Assembly (NCBI GenBank): GCA_947449125.1
Contig: CANFQR010000032.1
Location: 1-9,491, forward strand
Origin: Bacteroidota bacterium
GTDB taxonomy: Bacteria; Bacteroidota; Bacteroidia; B-17B0; Aurantibacillaceae
Length of the DNA stretch: 9,491 bases
Direction of reading: 5' to 3'
Of this stretch, positions 1 through 7,044 are shown in pieces (position 1 is the stretch's first letter; every line of letters starts with the position of its first letter). The notes under the pieces are model-generated. The model did not search any database. It saw only the letters and a program-made list of their open reading frames with translations, and was not told the origin of the DNA. A program made the position numbers and the translations under genes.

Positions 1-63
1 ATAAAGGAGAAATATATACCGAAGCAAAAGCTGCTGTTGCTTCGGTATATATTTCTCCTTTAT
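1..63. repeat. Perfect inverted repeat at window edge, probable fold-back chimera inside pyrC
   Basis: Bases 1-27 are the exact reverse complement of bases 37-63, with a 9-base loop (AAGCTGCTG). Read on the plus strand, bases 1-41 give the dihydroorotase peptide HKGEIYTEAKAAVA, while the minus strand through 63-38 gives the same HKGEIYTEA as part of the real pyrC frame. One stretch of gene is therefore present twice, head to head. The switch falls in TTGCT (37-41), which would occur both in the sense gene (GTTGCT, followed by the expected Gly-Gly codons) and in its antisense copy (TTTGCTTCGG). A few bases of shared sequence at an inverted junction is typical of template-switch chimeras from multiple displacement amplification or of assembly fold-backs. 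The left arm runs to base 1, so the repeat may continue outside the window. It is not a terminator: it lies within a coding sequence and has no T-tract. Confidence 0.9.
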
Positions 64-268
64 GAGTTAAGCCTGGTTCGCGGAAATGAACCTGATCATC
101 AATTGCTCCCGGTAGCAAGTATAATCCTTGGGCGTTTATTTCAATAACATTTTTCGGATTATCAATTACTCTGTCAATTTTTGAGATAATACCCTCTTCA
201 ATTAAAACATCGTAACAGTTAATTTCACCTTCGTTTACAAGTGTGGCATTTTTAATAAGGTATTTCAT
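1..268 (-). CDS. pyrC: Dihydroorotase, N-terminal part (partial, 3' end missing)
   Basis: Dihydroorotase closes N-carbamoyl-L-aspartate to L-dihydroorotate, the third step of de novo pyrimidine synthesis, in the cytoplasm. The frame starts at ATG 268-266 (MKYLIKNATLVNEGEI) and shows the amidohydrolase N-terminal beta domain, then LLPGAIDDQVHFREPGLTHK (residues 51-70), the start of the metal-binding barrel. His61 and Arg63 belong to the usual HxHxR signature, but its first His position is Gln59. As I recall, DDQVHFREPG is normal for Bacteroidota enzymes. Reliable homology stops at about Ala77: the following residues TAAFASVYIS come from the inverted copy at the window edge, where the family has approximately KAAVAGGITS. 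The rest of the enzyme (usually over 400 residues) lies outside or has been lost to the chimera. It sits 38 bases after dacB on the same strand and may be co-transcribed. Confidence 0.88.
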   Translation of the reverse strand, partial: MKYLIKNATLVNEGEINCYDVLIEEGIISKIDRVIDNPKNVIEINAQGLYLLPGAIDDQVHFREPGLTHKGEIYTEATAAFASVYISPL

Positions 269-306
269 ATGAAAATAAATTTATATGTTTTTGTATATCT
301 TTTAAA

Positions 307-1737
307 TTACAATTCTCCTAGCTCAATTAAAAATTTTTCAATTTTTAATTTGGCAGATAAAGGTGAGCAATTAAAGTTGTTGAATAATACAGAAAAAGCT
401 ATATTTTTCCCTGTTCTTGACTTTACAAATCCGCAATACCCCCTTACCCGTTTAATGTAACCAGTTTTAGCGCACATGTTATTTTCAATGTATTTTCCTT
501 TGCCTATGTTAGACATGCTTCCTGATTTACCAGCTAAAGGAAGAGATTTTATAAAAGGCTTGCAGTTTGAGGTGTCACGAAAAATTTTTGATAATAGTTT
601 AGCTTGAAAAGAGCTAGTTATTGTATTTGCTCGGCTTAAACCACTACCATCTGCCATATACACTTCATTAATGTCTAAGCCTCGTTTTTGCCAGTATGTT
701 TTAACAGCATTAATTCCATTATTAATATTTCCATTACCAAGGGTTAATAATAGTGATTCGCAAAATAAATTGTTGCTGTGCTGATTAGTAAAATAAATAA
801 TTTTGTTAAGAGGAGGCGATAAATGTGAATGTATTAATTGCTGAGAGCCTATGTTGTTGTTTTTTTGAAAATTTGATTTTATTGAATTTTCATTACAAAT
901 AACGCCTATTTTTTTTAGTGATAAAAATAATTTTTCTGCACAGAGTAAGGCAGGATCGGGAAGAGAAGCTTCAATTTCGTAATTTTTTTTATTTGGAGGA
1001 ATTTTACCCGAAACATTTTTTGTAAATGAAAAAGGATTGCCATAAACGAATGCTTCATCTTCGGTACCGCTTGAAATGACATTTGAAGTAATGATGTAAG
1101 GGTTATTCAAATAAATAGGAGTTGTGCTTTTTATAATAGCGGGTTCGCCTGAGTTGTTACTTGTAAACAATATTTTAAATTTATTATCCATGAAAGATAA
1201 ACCGCACGGAGTCGCACCAAAATAATTATTAATATCAGACCAAATCCAGTCATCAGGAATTGTTCTTTCAAAGCAATTAGCATCGCCAATTATATTTCCT
1301 TTAATTTCTTTAATTCCTTTATTTTTAATAATTGAGGCCCATTTGTCAGTAATTAACGAGCTATCTTTTGAAAAATACTCAGACTGTAGTGTAGGGTCGC
1401 CACTGCCAAAAATTATGATATTTCCATCTAATACACCTGTTTTTTTATCAAGACTGCCGGTATAAAAAATCTTGGTTTCGTAGCGAAAATCTTCACCTAA
1501 AATTCCAAGGGCGGCCGATGTAGTAACAACTTTTAAGGTGCTTGCCGGAATTATAGATTGATGTGAATTTTGTTCTAAAATTACATCGGAAGTATTAACA
1601 TCAAGTACACAAAAACTGATTGAAGCGTTTTTAAGTTCCTTATCGTTTTTCCAATCTTCAACTACTTGGTTAAGTTGCGCATTAATTAAAAACGGAAATA
1701 AAAAGAGATAAAAAAAAATATGAAGATGTTTTACCAA
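307..1737 (-). CDS. dacB: D-alanyl-D-alanine carboxypeptidase/endopeptidase, PBP4 type (peptidase S13)
   Basis: This low-molecular-mass class C penicillin-binding protein is predicted to trim D-Ala from, or cut cross-links in, periplasmic peptidoglycan. At 476 residues it matches E. coli DacB in length. All three active-site motifs of the serine family are intact: STLK at 66-69 (nucleophile Ser66, Lys69), SNN at 321-323 and KTG at 424-426. The stretch ADGSGLSR, also typical of S13 enzymes, precedes the KTG box. An N-terminal signal peptide (HIFFYLFLFPFLINA, about residues 6-20, then Gln) indicates export. The start is TTG at 1737-1735: the frame has a TGA two codons upstream (1743-1741), and no ATG occurs before the signal peptide. 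The first seven bases overlap the end of the M13 peptidase gene (TTGGTAA), which suggests translational coupling. The family assignment is secure; whether carboxypeptidase or endopeptidase activity dominates cannot be told. Confidence 0.95.
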   Translation of the reverse strand: MVKHLHIFFYLFLFPFLINAQLNQVVEDWKNDKELKNASISFCVLDVNTSDVILEQNSHQSIIPASTLKVVTTSAALGILGEDFRYETKIFYTGSLDKKTGVLDGNIIIFGSGDPTLQSEYFSKDSSLITDKWASIIKNKGIKEIKGNIIGDANCFERTIPDDWIWSDINNYFGATPCGLSFMDNKFKILFTSNNSGEPAIIKSTTPIYLNNPYIITSNVISSGTEDEAFVYGNPFSFTKNVSGKIPPNKKNYEIEASLPDPALLCAEKLFLSLKKIGVICNENSIKSNFQKNNNIGSQQLIHSHLSPPLNKIIYFTNQHSNNLFCESLLLTLGNGNINNGINAVKTYWQKRGLDINEVYMADGSGLSRANTITSSFQAKLLSKIFRDTSNCKPFIKSLPLAGKSGSMSNIGKGKYIENNMCAKTGYIKRVRGYCGFVKSRTGKNIAFSVLFNNFNCSPLSAKLKIEKFLIELGEL

Positions 1738-3740
1738 ATTTCAACGCGTTTTTTATCGGACGTAAACATTTTGTCGCCTTCTTTTACATTAAATGCATCG
1801 TAAAATTCTTTTAGATTACTAAGTGGTGCAAATGCTCTAAAATAGGCTGGTGAATGATAATCTACAGTTAACAGTCTTTTTAATTCAGCATCTCTGCAAA
1901 CACTTTTCCAGCCTTGAGCCCATGCAATAAAAAAACGTTGTTCACCTGAAAAACCACCTATTTTTAAGGAATTTTTTCCTTTTAAAGAATTTTTATAGGC
2001 ATAGTAGGCCATTGTTAATCCACCCAAGTCAGCAATATTTTCACCTTGTGTCATTTCGCCGTTTACTTTAAGTGTGTCAATAGCAACATAATTGTTAAAT
2101 TGATTTACTATGCCAACGGTTTTAGCTTTAAAATTTTCATAATCTTTATCTGTCCACCACATTTTCATATTGCCATCTGCATCAAATTGGGCGCCCTGAT
2201 CATCAAAACCGTGAGTTAATTCATGACCGATGATAGCACCCATAGTTCCATAATTTGCCGCATCTTCGGCCTCTGCATCAAAAAATGGCGGTTGTAAAAT
2301 TGCTGCAGGAAACGTTATTTCGTTTGTAGTTGGATCATAATATGCGTTAACAGTAACGGGGGTCATTTGCCATTTTGTTCTGTCAACAGGTTTTTTTAAA
2401 TCTTCAATGTTTTCTATTACGGCATTTTTTACTCCACGATTATAATTTGCCCAATAATTATCTGTTGTAATAGTAAGTTTAGAGTAATCTTTCCATTTAT
2501 CTGGATACCCAACTTTCCTAATTAATAAGTCGAGTTTTCTGTTGGCTTGTTTTTTTGTTTCTTCATCCATCCAATCTCTTGAGCTGATTCTTTCGCGATA
2601 AGCAATTATTAAATTATCAATTAAAGAATTAACTTTTGCTTTTGCTTTAGGTGTAAAGTGGGCTTTAACAAATTCAGCAGAAACAATATCACCCATAATT
2701 TCGTTCATAACATTTTGAACTCTTTGCCAACGGGGTTTCATTTTTTTTGAACCGCTGAGTACTTTGCCTCTGAAATTAAAATGAACATTAACAAATTTTT
2801 CTGAGAGGTATGGGGCAGACTCCATTAACAATTGAGCTTTTGCGTAGAGTTTTAATTTATCTATGGACGCTGATTTTATAATACTGTCAAGTTTCTCAAC
2901 ATATTCAACTGTTGAAATAATTATTGTATCTGGTTGGGTTATATTTTTAAGTTTAAAATAGGTATTCCAATCAATATTTGGAGTAAGTGTTTTGAGTTTA
3001 GATGAAGTGTATATGTTATATAATTTTTCAGGGTCTCTCATTTGAACACGAGTTAGCGCTTTATTAGCTAAACTTTTTTCAAATTCAAAAACACTTTTTG
3101 CATTATTGTCTGCAATTTTTTTATCAGTATCTATTAATGTAAATAAGGCTGACAAATAGTTTATATATTCTTGTCTTATGTTTTCAAATTGCGGCCCATA
3201 ATAATAATCTCTGTCACCCAATCCTAAACCCGCTTGAGATATACCATATACATTTTTTTTACTGTTTTTTGCATCAACAGAAACATAGCCTCCAAAAAAT
3301 AATGTTATACCATTAAAATCAAATTTTGACTTTAAGGAAATAATATCATTTACGTTTTTTATTTTATCAATTTCTGATAATTGATTTTTAATTGGGGTAT
3401 ATCCTAATTTATCGGCTTTGTTAGAATCTATTGCTGTATTATAAAAATCTCTGAGTTTTTGCGCCTCAGAGTTAGGAGTTGCTGCAGTGTTTTTTGACGC
3501 GTTGTCTAAAATAGTTTTAATGTGTTTTAGGTTGTTGTTATTTATTTCATTAAAACTTCCATATCTGGCATCGCTTTCAGGGAGAACAAAGTTTTTTTCC
3601 CATTTTCCATTGCAAAATTTGTAAAAATCATTTTGGGGACTAGCGCTTGAATCTATATATGAAAAATTAATTCCGGCTTTTTGTGAAAAGAAATTTAATG
3701 TTTGAAAAGTTAAAACGGTAATGATTATTTTTTTTATCAT
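1731..3740 (-). CDS. pepO: M13 family zinc metallopeptidase (neprilysin/PepO-like), exported
   Basis: A 669-residue neprilysin-type endopeptidase, expected to cleave oligopeptides in the periplasm or at the cell surface. Catalytic features are complete: HELTH at 506-510 (zinc ligands His506 and His510, base Glu507), ENIAD at 567-571 (third ligand Glu567, with Asp571), the substrate-binding NAYYDP from 465, and DYHSPAYFRAF with Asp627, His629 and Arg635, which matches the C-terminal His/Arg pair of neprilysin. It ends in VEIW; a near-terminal Trp is typical of the family. The N-terminal M13 domain begins with NDFYKFCNGKWEKN. A signal peptide (IKKIIITVLTFQTLNFFS, about residues 2-19) replaces the membrane anchor of animal homologues, and there is no lipobox Cys after it. 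The start is ATG 3740-3738. It follows the helicase gene by 91 bases and overlaps dacB by 7. The symbol pepO is by family; the physiological substrate is unknown. Confidence 0.95.
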   Translation of the reverse strand: MIKKIIITVLTFQTLNFFSQKAGINFSYIDSSASPQNDFYKFCNGKWEKNFVLPESDARYGSFNEINNNNLKHIKTILDNASKNTAATPNSEAQKLRDFYNTAIDSNKADKLGYTPIKNQLSEIDKIKNVNDIISLKSKFDFNGITLFFGGYVSVDAKNSKKNVYGISQAGLGLGDRDYYYGPQFENIRQEYINYLSALFTLIDTDKKIADNNAKSVFEFEKSLANKALTRVQMRDPEKLYNIYTSSKLKTLTPNIDWNTYFKLKNITQPDTIIISTVEYVEKLDSIIKSASIDKLKLYAKAQLLMESAPYLSEKFVNVHFNFRGKVLSGSKKMKPRWQRVQNVMNEIMGDIVSAEFVKAHFTPKAKAKVNSLIDNLIIAYRERISSRDWMDEETKKQANRKLDLLIRKVGYPDKWKDYSKLTITTDNYWANYNRGVKNAVIENIEDLKKPVDRTKWQMTPVTVNAYYDPTTNEITFPAAILQPPFFDAEAEDAANYGTMGAIIGHELTHGFDDQGAQFDADGNMKMWWTDKDYENFKAKTVGIVNQFNNYVAIDTLKVNGEMTQGENIADLGGLTMAYYAYKNSLKGKNSLKIGGFSGEQRFFIAWAQGWKSVCRDAELKRLLTVDYHSPAYFRAFAPLSNLKEFYDAFNVKEGDKMFTSDKKRVEIW

Positions 3741-3831
3741 GTTTTTGTATATTTTGGTATAAATTCTGATTTGTAAAAAGTATCAATAATTAGGTTTGAG
3801 TATTAATTATTTTTATTAACCGCTAATATAA

Positions 3832-6800
3832 TTAATTTAACGTAAAAACTTCAACCTTATCAATGTATACTAATATGCTTTTTACTTTTTTGTATCCAAT
3901 ACCATAGAGTGCATCTTGATATTGCTTTAATTGCTTAAAATATTTTTCGTTGTTTACTTTCCCGGTTTTATAATCTATGATAGTTGTAATATTTTCTTCA
4001 ATAATTATTCTATCAGGCCTTAAAATTTCTCCGTTAACTGTTGCGAGTTCAGATTCTATTTTGTAAACCTTATTGGGACAGAAATAGTTTATTAAATCAG
4101 GGTGATTTATTAAATTTTCGATTTTTTCTTTAATTTGAGTTATGTTATCAGGAGTAATTATGCCATTAATGAGTGCAAGTTGGATCCCTTCGTTTATTTC
4201 TAGATGATTTTTAATTTTTGATAATATCCAATGTATAATTATGCCATTTTCTTTGGCATTAACTGAATCTTGACTGTTTAATAAATGCGACGCCTTTATT
4301 TTAATAACATTTGACTGAGGATTAAATTTTAGAGGATTTAGTTTAAAAGAGTTTAAAGTTGTATTAGTGTGGTAAATTTGCTTGGTATTAGCTTGGCCAA
4401 TTTCAAAATAATTTAAACTTTTAGGAGTCAAATTATTGTTTAAATATTTTTCTATCCAATTACTGATTAATGTTTTGTTGTTTTGAGAAAATGCAGAGAT
4501 GATATGCAGTCTTTCTACAGCTCTGGTAAATGCGACATAAAGCAAGTTTAAATTATCCAGAATTTGTTCTTGTTCTTCGATGTTAAATTCTTGTTCAAGC
4601 CCTGCATTTTTAATATTGCTAGTTATGCTAATAGCGGCAACAGGTAATTTTATTTGTTCATTTTTTAATGTTACCCAATCATCATTAGCTCTAAAATATT
4701 TTCCATTACAAAAAGGCAAGATTACAACTGGAAATTCAAGCCCTTTACTGGCGTGAATTGTCATAATTTTAACTGCGTTTGTATTTTCAGGAATTATTAG
4801 CGAAGCTTTCTTGCTTCTTGTTTCCCACCATTCGCAAAAGGCAGAAATATTAGAATCTTTTGTGACTAAATATTCATTTACCTCATCTAAAAAAAATCTG
4901 ATGTAAGGGTATCCATTAATATTTAATGACAGTGAGTTAATTATAGTAAGGCAGTGATCGAAGATATTGTTAAGTGACAGGTTATTTGATGGGAGGAAAA
5001 TGTTATAACCATCAAGTATTTCTGACAATGACTTATTTGTTGTGAGTTTAATGGTGCCTTCCGTAAATTCTTTATTTGTTATTTGTTTTGTTTGTAAAAG
5101 ATAATTTAAAATGGCTGCAGCGCTTATGTTATCTTCTTGATTTGATAGATATTTTAAATAACTAACAATAGTATTTATTTCAATATTGTTTTTTAATAAT
5201 AATGAATCGGAAGATACTATTGGTATTTTACAATTCATTAAAAATGATGCGATATTGTTTCCTTCGGTATTTCTTCTTACAATAATGCAGATGTCTTTGT
5301 ACTCAAAATCAGATTTGAGGGCTTTTTGTATATGTTCTAAAATTAATTTAAAGTTTAGAGATTCGAGTTCATCTGTATTTACTTTTCCTGTATGAAATGT
5401 AACAAGACCTACACCTTCATTTTTTATTTCTTGTTGTTGATGTTCATAAATTTTTTTATGGGATTTGGATAATAGTTCATCGGACAGTTTATCGAAAAAA
5501 TCATTATTGAATTCAATTATTGTTTTTAAACTTCGGTAATTTGTGCTTAGTAAATTTTCTTTAAAATTTCGAACTAAATTATTTCGTCTTTCGTTAAGTA
5601 CAAAATTGTTTTCTGTATTTTCTATTTGCGGCAAATTAACAAATTGGTTTACATTGGCATTTCTCCATCTGTAAATACTTTGTTTTCCGTCGCCAACAAT
5701 TAAATTATACCAACCATTTGACAACGAATTGTCTATCAAAGGAAGTATATTATGCCATTGAAGCGAGCTTGTGTCTTGAAACTCATCTAATAAATAGTGT
5801 CTGTATTTTTCGCCCAATCTTTCGTAAATAAAAGGCGTTGGTTCATTATTAATTAAATTAAAAATATTTTTATTGAACTCGCTAATAAAAACTAAACGTT
5901 CTTCTTGTTTTTTTTCATCGCTAATTTCTTCAATTTTTTTAAGCAAGAGGAGGGGATAAATTTGATTGCTTAATATTTTACATAAATTATAGTAGCTATG
6001 TTGTTGTTTAATAAAATCAATTAATGTTTTTGCGATTTCAGTTAAGGATAGACTTATTTTATCGACAATGCTTTTTTTGTCACTATTACCAGACCATTTG
6101 TTTTTTTCAACAGCTTCAATTATTCTACTGTTGTCTTGGATGTCAGTAATGCTTACCGTCTTATTTGAGCATTTTTTAAAAAAATTTTGAGGCCCAGATG
6201 TTTTATAATTAAAATCGTTATCATTTAAATTATTTGAAGTAATAAGGTTTATCGCTTTATTAGCTTCAGTTTTAAGAAAAGAAGTATAAGAATTAATAAA
6301 CGCGAACAAATCTTTTCTTACGGTCTCCAAGTCTTCTTTAGTAAGAGTTTTTAATTTTAATAAGTACTCATTAGAATTTTCTTTATGTAATAGTTTTGAA
6401 AATTCTTTTATTTTTTTTTCAGGATCCCAGCTTGTATTTTCCTCAGCTTTGGTTAAAACAAATTCTTTTAGCAGTTTACTAGTATACTCATCTTCTCCTA
6501 TCTGCGAAATAAGTGTGGAAATAACTTTATTATAAAAGTTTTCTACATCCATTTCCAAATTAAAATTTACCGGTAGTTTTAAATCGAAAGCAAATGTTTT
6601 TACAATTTTATGGGTAAAACTATCAATTGTACCAATTGAAAAATCTGAGTAATGATGAAGAATTTGACTTAGTAAAATGTATGATCGTTGCTTTAATTCT
6701 GATGATTCAATGTTTAACTCCTTAAGAAGTTCCTCTCCAATAAATGGTAAATTAGTTTTATTTGAAATGTCATTTAATGCGTTTAAAATCCTTTGCTTCA

Positions 6801-6960
6801 TTTCGGCGGCAGCTTTGTTAGTAAAGGTTACCGCTAGAACTCTTTTATAATTTATATTTAATTTTTTCGGGTCAGCTAATGATAATTTCAGATATTCTTT
6901 TACCAAAGTAAAAGTTTTACCGCTGCCGGCACTAGATTTATAAACAACAAAATTATTCAA
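3832..6960 (-). CDS. UvrD/Rep-family helicase with C-terminal PD-(D/E)XK nuclease (RecB/AddA-like)
   Basis: A 1042-residue SF1A helicase-nuclease, predicted to unwind and resect double-strand DNA ends for recombination repair. Helicase motifs in order: Walker A AGSGKT at 11-16; motif Ia VTFTNKAAAEM near 45-55; GTIDSFTHKIV; motif II DEFQDT at 392-397; motif III GDGKQSIYRWR at 423-433; STNYRS; motif V TIHASKGLEFP with His736; motif VI YVAFTRA with Arg813. The C-terminal RecB-type nuclease is also intact: His910 (GIIIHWIL), Asp983 (RPDRIII), Asp996 and Lys998 (IIDYKTG), then QLKQYQDAL. The start is TTG 6960-6958: a TAA lies two codons upstream (6966-6964), and Walker A comes too soon for any later start. 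The usual AddB-like partner is not adjacent; the neighbour downstream is the M13 peptidase. It is often annotated as UvrD-helicase domain-containing protein or exodeoxyribonuclease V subunit beta. Family is certain; identity as AddA or RecB is not. Confidence 0.93.
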   Translation of the reverse strand: MNNFVVYKSSAGSGKTFTLVKEYLKLSLADPKKLNINYKRVLAVTFTNKAAAEMKQRILNALNDISNKTNLPFIGEELLKELNIESSELKQRSYILLSQILHHYSDFSIGTIDSFTHKIVKTFAFDLKLPVNFNLEMDVENFYNKVISTLISQIGEDEYTSKLLKEFVLTKAEENTSWDPEKKIKEFSKLLHKENSNEYLLKLKTLTKEDLETVRKDLFAFINSYTSFLKTEANKAINLITSNNLNDNDFNYKTSGPQNFFKKCSNKTVSITDIQDNSRIIEAVEKNKWSGNSDKKSIVDKISLSLTEIAKTLIDFIKQQHSYYNLCKILSNQIYPLLLLKKIEEISDEKKQEERLVFISEFNKNIFNLINNEPTPFIYERLGEKYRHYLLDEFQDTSSLQWHNILPLIDNSLSNGWYNLIVGDGKQSIYRWRNANVNQFVNLPQIENTENNFVLNERRNNLVRNFKENLLSTNYRSLKTIIEFNNDFFDKLSDELLSKSHKKIYEHQQQEIKNEGVGLVTFHTGKVNTDELESLNFKLILEHIQKALKSDFEYKDICIIVRRNTEGNNIASFLMNCKIPIVSSDSLLLKNNIEINTIVSYLKYLSNQEDNISAAAILNYLLQTKQITNKEFTEGTIKLTTNKSLSEILDGYNIFLPSNNLSLNNIFDHCLTIINSLSLNINGYPYIRFFLDEVNEYLVTKDSNISAFCEWWETRSKKASLIIPENTNAVKIMTIHASKGLEFPVVILPFCNGKYFRANDDWVTLKNEQIKLPVAAISITSNIKNAGLEQEFNIEEQEQILDNLNLLYVAFTRAVERLHIISAFSQNNKTLISNWIEKYLNNNLTPKSLNYFEIGQANTKQIYHTNTTLNSFKLNPLKFNPQSNVIKIKASHLLNSQDSVNAKENGIIIHWILSKIKNHLEINEGIQLALINGIITPDNITQIKEKIENLINHPDLINYFCPNKVYKIESELATVNGEILRPDRIIIEENITTIIDYKTGKVNNEKYFKQLKQYQDALYGIGYKKVKSILVYIDKVEVFTLN

Positions 6961-6993
6961 ATTTTATAATGAAATAATTAGAATTTAAGGATC

Positions 6994-7025
6994 AAAAAAA
7001 AGGCTACAAAATTTTGTAGCCTTTT
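6994..7025 (-). terminator. Rho-independent terminator of the PorE-like gene
   Basis: Bases 6998-7025 are a perfect 28-base palindrome (arms AAAAGGCTACAAAA and TTTTGTAGCCTTTT). Read on the minus strand it begins 19 bases after the TAA at 7045 and forms a GGCTAC/GTAGCC stem with an AT-rich top, followed by eight T residues (complement of 6994-7001). This is a classic intrinsic terminator for the gene at 7045-9102 and separates it from the helicase gene that starts at 6960. In the plus direction the hairpin is followed by only four T residues, and no plus-strand gene ends nearby, so bidirectional use is unlikely. Confidence 0.9.
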
Positions 7026-7044
7026 AATACTATTCTGTAAAAAA

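Noticed and set aside
1..63. The palindrome as an intrinsic terminator, attachment site or regulatory hairpin.
   Set aside because: It lies inside pyrC coding sequence, both arms translate to the same conserved enzyme peptide, and there is no T-tract, so a duplicated fold-back explains it better.
269..460. Plus-strand 63-codon reading frame starting MKINLYVFVY.
   Set aside because: It runs antisense to the 3' end of dacB, which has full catalytic motifs, and resembles no known protein.
3785..3811. AT-only 8-base inverted repeat (AATAATTA / TAATTATT) between the helicase and peptidase genes, as a possible terminator.
   Set aside because: The stem has no G-C pair and an 11-base loop, and such repeats arise by chance in AT-rich spacers. 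The T run after it on the minus strand is short and offset.
5186..5395. Plus-strand 69-codon frame inside the helicase gene.
   Set aside because: It is wholly antisense to a well-supported helicase coding region with no start context or recognisable domain.
6948..6970. A TAAAATTTG string at the helicase gene start as a Bacteroidota -7 box.
   Set aside because: The spacing within the motif is one base too long and it overlaps the TTG start codon, so a transcript from it would lack the start.
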